From contig CAYREY010000037.1 of NCBI GenBank assembly GCA_964423405.1, forward strand, positions 1-46,571: a DNA stretch of 46,571 bases. The letters are read 5' to 3'. Below are positions 10,569 to 18,578 of the stretch, one piece after another. The notes under the pieces are model-generated. The model saw only the letters and a program-made list of their open reading frames with translations. It was not told the origin of the DNA and searched no databases. This DNA comes from Bog-950 sp964423405. Lineage in GTDB: Bacteria; Bacteroidota; Bacteroidia; Chitinophagales; LD1. A program made the translations under genes and the position numbers. Each line of letters begins with the position of its first letter. Within the stretch, counting starts at the first letter, position 1.

Positions 10569-10634
10569 TTGCAAAGCAACTTTATAGCAAGCCGCAAATG
10601 CATCCGTTTTTAATGATTGTTTAGGTTTATTAAA
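10569..10634 (-). promoter_or_regulatory. Shared upstream element and -7-like box for the 2250-aa gene
   Basis: Read on the minus strand, TAATAAACCTAA (10632-10621) is followed 49 nt later by the last base of TTGCTTTG (10579-10572), a one-mismatch copy of the Bacteroidota -7 box TAnnTTTG. The ATG at 10554 follows after 17 nt. The same 49-nt spacing recurs at three neighbouring genes. A second copy of the upstream element lies at 10678-10690, but it has no -7-like box at the matching distance. Confidence 0.6.
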
Positions 10635-10709
10635 TACAACTGTATGATAACCCTGCATGGTAGCTGCTTCCTTCGGGTAGGTTTATTAAACGCATTCTTA
10701 CGTTATTTG

Positions 10710-10740
10710 AAAAATGCCGTGCACCATACGGCACACGGCA
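10710..10740 (-). terminator. Rho-independent terminator after the 722-aa gene
   Basis: On the minus strand an 11-bp stem, with two G:U-type pairs and a GTAT loop (10740-10715), is followed by TTTTTC. It lies about 146 nt past the stop at 10886 and before the promoter elements of the next gene. This suggests the two secreted-protein genes are transcribed separately. Confidence 0.5.
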
Positions 10741-10885
10741 AATTACCTGTAGAAACTACCCTGCCACTACAGGCTTTTAAAAAAGCGTGATGTTTGATTT
10801 GTGTTGCATTATTTAAACTGCGTATTGTATAAATGCCCCAGGCAATAGCACCCCATAACGAGCGATTGGCTTAGTATATAGTTTT

Positions 10886-13054
10886 TTAGTTTTTGGTAAA
10901 CACAAGCAGACTGGCATTGTTGTTAGTGCTCAGCATATAAATGCCATTGCTCCACGCACTGATATCTATGCTATTGGTGCCGTTGTTAAGATTACCTGTT
11001 TGTACTATAGCTCCAATTGCGTTGTATATGGTGTATGGCTGTATGTTGGTTTGGCTCCATACTATATTTACAGTTTGCGAAGCAGGGTTAGGATAAAGCG
11101 ATAGTTGGGGGTAATGCTCCTTGTCATTTACTCCAGAAATTATCACATTGGTACACTCAGATGAACTACTGCAACCCGTCAGTGTATCAATAATCTCTAC
11201 TTTATAGCTGCCTGTTTCGGTTGCAGTAAATGAATTAGATGTAGCACCGGCTACCGGTAACGAGCTTCCACAATTTACCCATTGGTAGTAGGCTTCATTA
11301 ACCTGTGGTACAGATAAAGTAGTACCGGTAAGTGTAATTGCATTGTCTGGTTCGGGTTTTACAAGAACAGTTACAGGTGTTATCTTTTTTATACCACATA
11401 CACTATCCATTAAATAATAAGTAGTGCTGGAATTTAAAACAGGTGTTGTGTAAAAATTTTCGTCTAAAAACACAGTAGCCTGTTCATCGGCGTACCAACC
11501 AATAGTATAGCCTGCACTTGCACCAGCTTGTAGTTGTGCTGTAAGCCCCTGGCAAATAGTATCGCTAGAGTAAAATACCTCGCCAGGAATAGTACAGTTA
11601 AAATATCGTGCCCAGAAAGCATCTGTACCTCCGCTATTGCTGGTCAGGTTTCTGGTTAGTACAGATGGGTCCAGGTCGCCGGTGCCCACTAATTCGCCAC
11701 CTACCAGTATGCCACCTTGTGCATCTATATGGGCGCAGTAGCCGGTTGCGCTGCTTGTTCCATAAGTAATATTGCTGCCAAGAATAAAATTGCCATACAA
11801 ATCATATTTAAGCAGGTATGCATTCTTACCGGTTACATCAATATAGTAATGGTTACCGAGCTCGTTACCTGCATCGAAGCCACCGCTGGCATAACCGGTT
11901 ACATACAGGTATCCATCATTATCGGTGGCTACATCGCGGGCAGAGGCATACTCACCTGGTGTGCCAAAAGTTATGATACCCCTGAAGTTACCGGTAGCAT
12001 CAAAGTTAGCCACATAGGCATTTGCCACACCAATCCCAATTCTGCGTGAGGCACCTGTACCCTGCACAAATTCACATGTATCTGCAAAGTAGCCACATAC
12101 TATCACATTATCATCTTTATCAGATGTTACATTAATAGCATAGTCTGTATTGGTTTTGCCGCCCAGCGGCCTGGCCCATAAAAGGTTAGCAGTTAAATCG
12201 TATTTGGCTACAAAGCCATCGTTACTGCCGCTATTAGATGCTAGATTAAATGCTGTACCGGTAGGGTTAAAATTTATAGTGCCCACAAATACACCACATA
12301 ACAACATATTGCCATCGGTATCAAAACTTATACTCATTGCCTGGTCGTTGCTGTTGCCTTGCAACCTGCGTGCACCAATCAATGATCCAGCGGTGTTGTA
12401 ACGGGCATAGAATATGTCTTTACCCGCCATAGCGGTTAACCCGTAAATAGTAGCCGATGGGTCAAAATCGGCACTGCCTTCAAACCCACCGCAAATCCAT
12501 ATATCGCCGGTAGTTGGGTGGCAGGCTATTTTATTGGCTACATCATCTTCGGCTCCGCCCATAGCGCCAGCCCACAGGTAGTTGCCGTTGTTATCGTACT
12601 TGGCCAAAAATATATCGCGGTAGCCGGCAGAGCTCAGGTTCTGCACACCACTGCCCGGGTCAAAATCGCCGGTGCCGCCAAATGTACCTGTAATCCAGAT
12701 GTTACCATCTTCATCCAGTACCAGCGAGCGGCCTTCGTCATTCTCTTCGGTACCTATTGCTTTGGCCCACACCAATTGGCCGGTATTGGTGTACTTGGCA
12801 AGAAAAATATCGTCTTTACCGGCCGAAGTAAGAAAAGTTTCACCGACGCCCGGGTCAAAATCGGTACTATCACCTGCAAACTTACCGGTAATGTACACAT
12901 TACCTGCTGCATCGCTGGTAATGTCCCAGGTTATATCATCACCGCCATTGGTGCCAATTAGTTTGGCCCAGTCGTAGGCAGCAATGTTTTGCGAAAAAAG
13001 TGTTTGCACCGACATCAGAAACAGTGCCATTAGTAAGGGTAGTTTTTTGATCAT
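10886..13054 (-). CDS. Secreted SBBP beta-propeller protein, T9SS type A (722 aa)
   Basis: A signal peptide (MIKKLPLLMALFLMSVQTLFSQ) precedes about 470 residues of repeats of the form (D)DAAGNVYITGKF...DFDPG...LTSAGKDDIFLAKY...GQLVWAKA.GT. This is the SBBP (beta-propeller) signature, with DFDP loops that may bind a cation. An Ig-like segment (CQGLTAQLQAGASAGYTIGWYADE) and a second one (PQVNEAYYQWVNCGSSLPVAGATSNSFTATETGSYKV) follow. The C-terminus (SLYPNPASQTVNIV... VFTKN) is a type A sorting domain. The N-terminal half is closely related to the starts of the 1192-aa and 2250-aa proteins, so the three are probably paralogues that differ in their C-terminal stalks. It diverges from the 496-aa gene across a 108-bp region with an inverted repeat. 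Confidence 0.85.
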   Translation of the reverse strand: MIKKLPLLMALFLMSVQTLFSQNIAAYDWAKLIGTNGGDDITWDITSDAAGNVYITGKFAGDSTDFDPGVGETFLTSAGKDDIFLAKYTNTGQLVWAKAIGTEENDEGRSLVLDEDGNIWITGTFGGTGDFDPGSGVQNLSSAGYRDIFLAKYDNNGNYLWAGAMGGAEDDVANKIACHPTTGDIWICGGFEGSADFDPSATIYGLTAMAGKDIFYARYNTAGSLIGARRLQGNSNDQAMSISFDTDGNMLLCGVFVGTINFNPTGTAFNLASNSGSNDGFVAKYDLTANLLWARPLGGKTNTDYAINVTSDKDDNVIVCGYFADTCEFVQGTGASRRIGIGVANAYVANFDATGNFRGIITFGTPGEYASARDVATDNDGYLYVTGYASGGFDAGNELGNHYYIDVTGKNAYLLKYDLYGNFILGSNITYGTSSATGYCAHIDAQGGILVGGELVGTGDLDPSVLTRNLTSNSGGTDAFWARYFNCTIPGEVFYSSDTICQGLTAQLQAGASAGYTIGWYADEQATVFLDENFYTTPVLNSSTTYYLMDSVCGIKKITPVTVLVKPEPDNAITLTGTTLSVPQVNEAYYQWVNCGSSLPVAGATSNSFTATETGSYKVEIIDTLTGCSSSSECTNVIISGVNDKEHYPQLSLYPNPASQTVNIVWSQTNIQPYTIYNAIGAIVQTGNLNNGTNSIDISAWSNGIYMLSTNNNASLLVFTKN

Positions 13055-13072
13055 TGTTTATTGTTTTGGTTG

Positions 13073-13133
13073 TAAAAATGCCCTTACCATAAGCAGATAA
13101 TAAACCTAAAATGAACCACAATTAGGTTTATTA
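13073..13133 (-). promoter_or_regulatory. Shared upstream element for the 722-aa gene
   Basis: On the minus strand TAATAAACCTAA (13133-13122) lies 49 nt before the final A of CATTTTTA (13080-13073), followed by CAAC. This is the weakest -7 of the four related promoters (TTTA instead of TTTG), but the spacing and the following CA are kept. The ATG at 13054 is 18 nt further on. Confidence 0.5.
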
Positions 13134-13134
13134 T
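13097..13134. promoter_or_regulatory. 13-bp inverted repeat in divergent promoter region
   Basis: ATAATAAACCTAA (13097-13109) and its exact reverse complement (13122-13134) are separated by 12 nt, in the 108-bp space between the divergent starts at 13054 and 13163. Each arm is the upstream element of one of the two genes. The geometry suits a dimeric DNA-binding protein controlling both directions. Confidence 0.65.
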
Positions 13135-13158
13135 TGCATTACCAGCAACGCACCTTTG
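13098..13158 (+). promoter_or_regulatory. Shared upstream element and -7-like box for the 496-aa gene
   Basis: TAATAAACCTAA (13098-13109) is followed 49 nt later by the G of CACCTTTG (13151-13158), which resembles TAnnTTTG. The ATG at 13163 starts only 5 nt after that G. If this is the true -7 box, the mRNA would be leaderless or nearly so. The arrangement is identical, base for base in spacing, to that before the gene at 14716. Confidence 0.55.
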
Positions 13159-13162
13159 CACC

Positions 13163-14653
13163 ATGGCTACCCTAAAACAACTTTACGACCTTGTACATGC
13201 CCTGAACAAGAAGGAAAAGATAAACCTTAACCTGGCTATTAAGGCCACTACCGGCAAGGCACGCGACCGCTACCTTATAAGTGTAGAAATACTGAATAAG
13301 GTGAAAACCTATGATGCCGATAAACTACGCAGTAAGTTGAGCGAACAGGTGACAGGTATGAACCTGAGCGAGGCCAATAACAACCTGTACCACTTTATAT
13401 GCCGTAGTCTGCTTTCGTTTAGCGAAACACAGCCTAACACTTTAGGTTTATTACGGCAATTATCAATAGCCGATATACTGATATCCAAACGGCAGACAGA
13501 TGCCGCTGCGGATATACTGGAAAGTACCATGAAAGTTGCCAAAGAATCGCGTAACTACCAGATACTACATAGTGCGCTGGTGGCCTGGCAACAATTGGAT
13601 GTGCTGGATCCTAAGCGGCAGCAGGACTATAACGGCCGTATTGCCTTGCTGGAGCAGCGGGTGGCATTTTTAAAAGAGAATATAGAATACCTGGAGTACC
13701 GTAAACTGGCCATTAGTTTTTTTACCATGGTAAAAGAAACCGGCAGTCCACGCACGCTGGCACAATTGCAACAATACTCTGGCTTGTTACAAAATTCCTT
13801 ACTGGATGGGCAGAAGGCGGTAGAAAACCTGCCCTTGCTTATACAATACGAGTATTTTGACCTGCGGAGTATGGTGCTTTCGGCGTGCAATAAACTGGAA
13901 GAAGCGTATGCTGAATGTAACCGTGCCTTAAGCCTGATGGAGGGTGCTTTCAGAAAACTGAAACGGTACGATTCGTTACAAAACCTAATGCTAACAAGGC
14001 TTACCTATAGCCTGGAGCTGGAAGACACAGACAAGATTAAAAGTGCTCAGGAAGAACTCATATCTATTAAACCATTGCTTACCAACAAAAGCCGAATTGC
14101 TACCCTTAGCGAAAAGGTGTTTCATGCCCAGTTATTTATCTGTATTAAGACAAAGCAATACAAACAAGGCATTACTATTTTCGAAAACCATATTACCGAC
14201 CCCAAACTTTCAGACTGGCAAAAATCACCGCTGGCGTATGTAGATTACCTGATGGGTGCGCGGTTGTATTTTCTGGCAGGCGATGCTGATAGTGCACTTA
14301 CTTATTTGCTTAAAATACAGGATAAGGAAAAACAGATGCGTCCATCGTTTTTGATAGCCTACAAGTTTTTGTTTTTGCTATGCCACTACCGGCTAAAAAA
14401 CTATCTGTACCTTACCAATGCTACTGCTACACTGTATAAATCGCTAAGTAAAATGGAAAGGATATATGAGCCTGAAAAAGCATTGCTTAACTTTTTGAAA
14501 CTGGCCGGCGATTACAACAAATGGCAAAAAGGCATGCAAAAACTGCACCTGCGATTTACCCAACTTCAAAGCGAACCCTTAAACAAGGCCTTTTTTACCT
14601 ACGGCGATTACGATAGCTGGCTGATGGGTGAAATGGAAAAAAAACGGTTTTAA
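13163..14653 (+). CDS. Cytosolic alpha-helical repeat-like protein, unknown function (496 aa)
   Basis: I do not recognise a named family. There is no signal peptide, membrane segment or sorting domain, unlike both neighbours. The sequence is almost entirely helical and leucine-rich, with TPR-like helix pairs in the middle (for example LEEAYAECNRALSLME, LFICIKTKQYKQGITIFENH, ARLYFLAGDADSALTYLLKIQDKEK). The first 60 residues are lysine-rich (LVHALNKKEKINLNLAIKATTGKARDRYL). No catalytic motif or helix-turn-helix is evident. It diverges from the 722-aa secreted protein and shares an upstream element with it and two other secreted-protein genes, so a regulatory or accessory role for that set is a reasonable guess but only inference. 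Confidence 0.75.
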   Translation: MATLKQLYDLVHALNKKEKINLNLAIKATTGKARDRYLISVEILNKVKTYDADKLRSKLSEQVTGMNLSEANNNLYHFICRSLLSFSETQPNTLGLLRQLSIADILISKRQTDAAADILESTMKVAKESRNYQILHSALVAWQQLDVLDPKRQQDYNGRIALLEQRVAFLKENIEYLEYRKLAISFFTMVKETGSPRTLAQLQQYSGLLQNSLLDGQKAVENLPLLIQYEYFDLRSMVLSACNKLEEAYAECNRALSLMEGAFRKLKRYDSLQNLMLTRLTYSLELEDTDKIKSAQEELISIKPLLTNKSRIATLSEKVFHAQLFICIKTKQYKQGITIFENHITDPKLSDWQKSPLAYVDYLMGARLYFLAGDADSALTYLLKIQDKEKQMRPSFLIAYKFLFLLCHYRLKNYLYLTNATATLYKSLSKMERIYEPEKALLNFLKLAGDYNKWQKGMQKLHLRFTQLQSEPLNKAFFTYGDYDSWLMGEMEKKRF

Positions 14654-14711
14654 TAAACCTAATTTTAAGCTCAATTATACCAAACCGGGCGGGCTGGCTT
14701 GTTTCTATTTG
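14651..14711 (+). promoter_or_regulatory. Shared upstream element and -7-like box for the metalloprotease gene
   Basis: TAATAAACCTAA (14651-14662, beginning at the stop codon of the preceding gene) lies 49 nt before the G of TCTATTTG (14704-14711), a one-mismatch TAnnTTTG. The ATG at 14716 follows 5 nt after that G. No -33 TTTG is visible about 20 nt upstream of the box, which would fit an activator-dependent promoter. Confidence 0.55.
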
Positions 14712-14715
14712 CATT

Positions 14716-17700
14716 ATGAGATTAATGATGATTAGAAATTGGTTTATAGTGTGCCTTTTAATTTTGCCAGTTGGGTTATTTGCCCAGTTTGCCTGCCACA
14801 ACGAGGGGGCAGAAGAATTTGCCCGGAAACTGAAAGAAGAGAAACCTGTGTTTGATACCTACTATCGTTCGCTTAACCATAGCGAGCGAAGCGGGCTTAA
14901 CTTTCCTACCAACAGCATACCGGTAAGGATACACATACTACAGGATTCGCCCGGTGTTGGCCGTTCTGTTGATTCAAATGGAATAGTACAGATTATAAAC
15001 CGGCTCAACAGCGATTTTGCTGCCACAGGCTTTCAGTTTTACAAGTGTGGCAATATCAATTACATTACTAATGCCGGTTACAACGACATGAATTTTTCTA
15101 CCGAGTTTACGCCGTTGTATAATGCTACAGCAGTAGCCAACATCATCAATATTTATTTTGTGCGCGATTTGATTTTTGGCGGCTCGGCGGCGGCCGGTTT
15201 AGCCCCTACGCCCGGCGGGCGCGATTATATATTAATGCGTGGTAATAGTGCATTGGGCAATATAACCCATGAGGCCGGACACTACTTTGGTCTGCTGCAT
15301 ACGCATGGCGTATCAAATACAGAGCGATCGAAAGAAAAAGTAGATGGAAGTAACTGTGCAGAAGAAGGCGACTTTTTTTGCGATACGCCAGCCGACCCCG
15401 GCCAGTTGAACGTAACTTTTACTAATTGTATTTACAACGGCACCTGGGGCGATGCTAACGGTCAGGCTTACACACCTGATGTTAGCAACCACATGAGCTA
15501 TGCGCCGTCTAATTGCCGTACCCGTTTTTCAGATGAGCAAACCGCGTTTATGTACTGGGTGTATCACGAGTATAGAAGTTACCTGCAATGCAGTACCATT
15601 AAAGTAGATTTTACCTATACAGCAGCACAAGTATGCGATAGCCCTTATACGGTAGCATTTACCAATACATCGGTAGGGTTAAGCAGCTACCAGTGGGATA
15701 TGACCGAAGATGATATAACCGACTATACTACTACTAACCCTTCACATACTTTTAGTCAGCCAACGGTACGGTATGTACACCTGAAAGGTGTGCAGGCAGG
15801 CAAAACATACCACCGGCATAAAAAGATTGAATTTTTTAAGGCAAAAAAAGTACCGGCATACGAAAGCTTTAATGCCGCAACGCTGCAAGATGGCTGGCGA
15901 CTATTGGATATGGATAATGGCCGTGGCTGGGAGTTGGCAAAAGCCATTGGTCCCGATGGACAGTTGAGTAATATGCTTCGTTTTAGAAATTACGCATACA
16001 TATCGTCTACAGCCGAAGATCAGGTGTATAGCACTGCGTATAATCTTACCGGTTTGCAAAATGCCAGGCTAACTTTCGACGTGGCATATGCACCAACGAA
16101 TATCACCGACTCATTAAAAATTTACATTTCTACCGATTGTGGCAAAACCTATGGGCCGCTAATTTTCCATGCCTGGGGCGATAGTCTAAAATCGGCACCT
16201 AAAACATACTCGGAGTTTGAACCAACGACACAAACCTGGAAAACCATTACTGTAAACCTTACCCCTTATGTAAACAACTATGTTCGGTTTAAAATAGAGA
16301 ACGTAAATACAGGTGCTAACAATATTTACATAGATAACTTTAGAATAGATGGTGGCGATGGTGTCAAAAACATTGGTTTTACAACAAGCCGGGTTGCATT
16401 TTTTGAAGGGAATGCAAGCATAGCCGAGGGCTGCAGAAAGTACCACCTTGTGCAAGTGCCGATGCACATATCTGCAGTACCTTCGGCCCCGGTAACAGCT
16501 ACCATAACAGCACATGGCAATGCAAAAAAGGTTCACGACTATTTGCTGCTGGATAGCTTAGTAACTTTTACCACCGGCACAACGGCTACCAAATATATCC
16601 GGGTAAAAATATATGACGATGCTGCCGTAGAAAATACCGAAAGCATTGTATTAAATATAACGCAGGTAACCGGTAGCGGCTTTACTACCAGTACAAAAAG
16701 TAGTGCTTGTGCCGTAGATGTTTATGACAATGAGCCGGCCCAGCTAAGCACTGCAGTAATTGATACCTTTTTGTTAAACGCCGACTTTAACAACGAAACA
16801 ACTTTTATACCCGGGGGGTGGAGTATGGAAAGCGATTGCCCAACGTGCCCCAACACCGGCGTGGTTGATAGCTTACTATTTTGGTGTACCACCGGTGCAG
16901 CGGGTGGCTGGTTAAACAGCACCCAATCGCTGGATAGTACCGATTATGTAATAATGTGGGCGCTTGATGCTTATAAAGGAGTACCAATTCGCGAATGCCT
17001 CATTTCGCCGGCTATGGATGCACGCGGGTACGATTCGTTGTTACTGTCGTTTGATAATGTTTTTGAAAAGTATCCGGGCATGGGTTTTGAAAAAATAGGA
17101 GCGCAGGTATGGGATGGCACCCAGTGGGTAAGTGTATGGAGCCACATTGAGTACAACGGTAACCTGGGTAAATTTTATCAGCCATACACCAGGTGCATTA
17201 ATTTATCGGCTTATGCCAACGCAAATTTAAAAGTGCGTTTTTCGTTTACCGATGCAGATTATGGGTATTATTGGGCGCTTGATAATGTAAAAGTAAAGGC
17301 ATGGCGAACCGGTTACAAGGTAGCTACACAGCTTAACACTACTACTACTGCTTACGTTGGCCCTTACGATACCGTACAACTGACCAGCAACCGACAGGTA
17401 ATTGCAACTATCACCAACAAATCTGACTGGAATTATGGCTGTATAACTGCTACTATCGACCGCGCTGGAACCGGGGCATTGCCATACGAAACGCCCGCAG
17501 CGCCCAACCTTGTTACAGAAAAAACACTGCATATTGTACCTGCTGTAAACAACCCTGGCGGGCAGTATAGTATATCGTTGTACTACACGCCACAAGAGAT
17601 GAACGGCTGGCTGGCTGCCACCGGTAACCAGATGCAGCAAATGGCAGTTATAAAAACCGGTGGTCCGGTTAAAAATATTACACCGGGCAGCCCTAACGCC

Positions 17701-18369
17701 AACGGCCCCACTAATCAGTTTTGTAATACCCAACAATTAATGGCATACAACAGCGGGTGGCAGTTAACTGGTAATTTCTATACCGGCTTTTCGGGTTTTG
17801 GCGGGGGCTTTCCTGCATCATCGGGTAGTTTGCCGGTAGAATACGGACAGCAATTAGAAGGAGAGCATGTAGCCGGTACAGGTAACGTGTTAACCTGGGC
17901 TACCTATGTAGAAATAGACAACAACTATTTTGAGGTGCAACGTAGTATAGATGGTGTAACTTTTGAAACCATTGGTATTGTAAACGGCCATGGTAACTCT
18001 ACCACTCCGCAGCAGTACACGTTTACAGATACCAGCTACTATACCGGTATAAATTATTACCGTTTACGTCAGGTAGATTATGATGGCTATGCTGAGTTTT
18101 CAAATATGGCGGCGGTATATGTTGTGCAGAAGCAGCTTTCGGCATTTGTTTATCCTAACCCGGCAATTGATAAACTGTTTGTTACTGCAACAGAAAACTC
18201 TACTGTAGAGTTAACAGACATCAATAATAAACGGGTGTTGCTACCTGTAGCTATAAGCGCTAACCAAACCGCAACGATTGATATAACCGATGTAATGGCT
18301 GGGGTATACGTGCTGGTTATCCGTAATAACAGCTCTGTAGCCTTAACGCGGGTTGCTATTAATAAGTAA
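14716..18369 (+). CDS. Secreted M43-type (pappalysin/cytophagalysin-like) zinc metalloprotease, T9SS type A (1217 aa)
   Basis: A signal peptide (ending GLFAQ) is followed by a metzincin catalytic domain. The zinc site HEAGHYFGLLHTH begins at His185, matching HExxHxxGxxH, and a Met-turn NHMSYAP is at about residues 258-264, as in the M43 family. Downstream are a PKD-like segment (FTYTAAQVCDSPYTVAFTNTS...), two MAM/jelly-roll-like segments that report tears of secreted repeats (AYESFNAATLQDGWRL..., ADFNNETTFIPGGW...), and a Calx-beta-like domain (SAPVTATITAHGN...DDAAVENTESI). The type A sorting domain follows (FVYPNPAIDKLFVT... VAINK). It likely degrades extracellular protein; the substrate is unknown. 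Starts at 14725 or 14728 are also possible, but 14716 fits the promoter spacing shared with the 496-aa gene. Confidence 0.85.
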   Translation: MRLMMIRNWFIVCLLILPVGLFAQFACHNEGAEEFARKLKEEKPVFDTYYRSLNHSERSGLNFPTNSIPVRIHILQDSPGVGRSVDSNGIVQIINRLNSDFAATGFQFYKCGNINYITNAGYNDMNFSTEFTPLYNATAVANIINIYFVRDLIFGGSAAAGLAPTPGGRDYILMRGNSALGNITHEAGHYFGLLHTHGVSNTERSKEKVDGSNCAEEGDFFCDTPADPGQLNVTFTNCIYNGTWGDANGQAYTPDVSNHMSYAPSNCRTRFSDEQTAFMYWVYHEYRSYLQCSTIKVDFTYTAAQVCDSPYTVAFTNTSVGLSSYQWDMTEDDITDYTTTNPSHTFSQPTVRYVHLKGVQAGKTYHRHKKIEFFKAKKVPAYESFNAATLQDGWRLLDMDNGRGWELAKAIGPDGQLSNMLRFRNYAYISSTAEDQVYSTAYNLTGLQNARLTFDVAYAPTNITDSLKIYISTDCGKTYGPLIFHAWGDSLKSAPKTYSEFEPTTQTWKTITVNLTPYVNNYVRFKIENVNTGANNIYIDNFRIDGGDGVKNIGFTTSRVAFFEGNASIAEGCRKYHLVQVPMHISAVPSAPVTATITAHGNAKKVHDYLLLDSLVTFTTGTTATKYIRVKIYDDAAVENTESIVLNITQVTGSGFTTSTKSSACAVDVYDNEPAQLSTAVIDTFLLNADFNNETTFIPGGWSMESDCPTCPNTGVVDSLLFWCTTGAAGGWLNSTQSLDSTDYVIMWALDAYKGVPIRECLISPAMDARGYDSLLLSFDNVFEKYPGMGFEKIGAQVWDGTQWVSVWSHIEYNGNLGKFYQPYTRCINLSAYANANLKVRFSFTDADYGYYWALDNVKVKAWRTGYKVATQLNTTTTAYVGPYDTVQLTSNRQVIATITNKSDWNYGCITATIDRAGTGALPYETPAAPNLVTEKTLHIVPAVNNPGGQYSISLYYTPQEMNGWLAATGNQMQQMAVIKTGGPVKNITPGSPNANGPTNQFCNTQQLMAYNSGWQLTGNFYTGFSGFGGGFPASSGSLPVEYGQQLEGEHVAGTGNVLTWATYVEIDNNYFEVQRSIDGVTFETIGIVNGHGNSTTPQQYTFTDTSYYTGINYYRLRQVDYDGYAEFSNMAAVYVVQKQLSAFVYPNPAIDKLFVTATENSTVELTDINNKRVLLPVAISANQTATIDITDVMAGVYVLVIRNNSSVALTRVAINK

Positions 18370-18578
18370 GAGTGGCAAACACTATTACATGCGCTATCTT
18401 GTTATTGCGTTGAATTATTAGACCGTTCTAATCAAATTTTAATTAAACATTAACTTAAAGCGCTGTTTTTCATATAGATACGTTGGTGTGGGCGTCTATA
18501 TTCGCGCCCGCTTGCAATGCTGTTATGTTAGTTGGATATAGGAAGTACTTGCCAGCCCCAATCCGGTAGGTACAGTTT
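18370..18578 (+). other. Intergenic region before the 584-aa secreted protein
   Basis: No gene seen. TATATTCG at 18497-18504 is a one-mismatch TAnnTTTG and may be the -7 box of the gene at 18579. It sits in the loop of a GGGCG...CGCCC inverted repeat (about 18490-18509). No TAATAAACCTAA element is present here. Confidence 0.35.

Larger units (their letters stand above)
10555..10885. other. 331-bp intergenic region between two secreted-protein genes
   Basis: No convincing gene. It holds the promoter region of the 2250-aa gene (10569-10690, including two 13-bp TAGGTTTATTAAA copies 56 bp apart) and a block of hairpins (10710-10787). The block includes a minus-strand terminator for the upstream 722-aa gene, a CCTGTAG/CTACAGG hairpin (10746-10773), and a GCTTTT/AAAAGC hairpin just after it. 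Confidence 0.6.

Noticed and set aside
10678..10690. Second TAGGTTTATTAAA copy upstream of the 2250-aa gene as a separate promoter
   Set aside because: No -7-like box occurs at the matching distance. It may be an extra binding site but is not counted as a promoter.
13443..13453. A further copy of TAGGTTTATTA inside the 496-aa gene
   Set aside because: It lies within coding sequence and has no TTTG-like box 49 nt away, so it does not fit the shared promoter layout.
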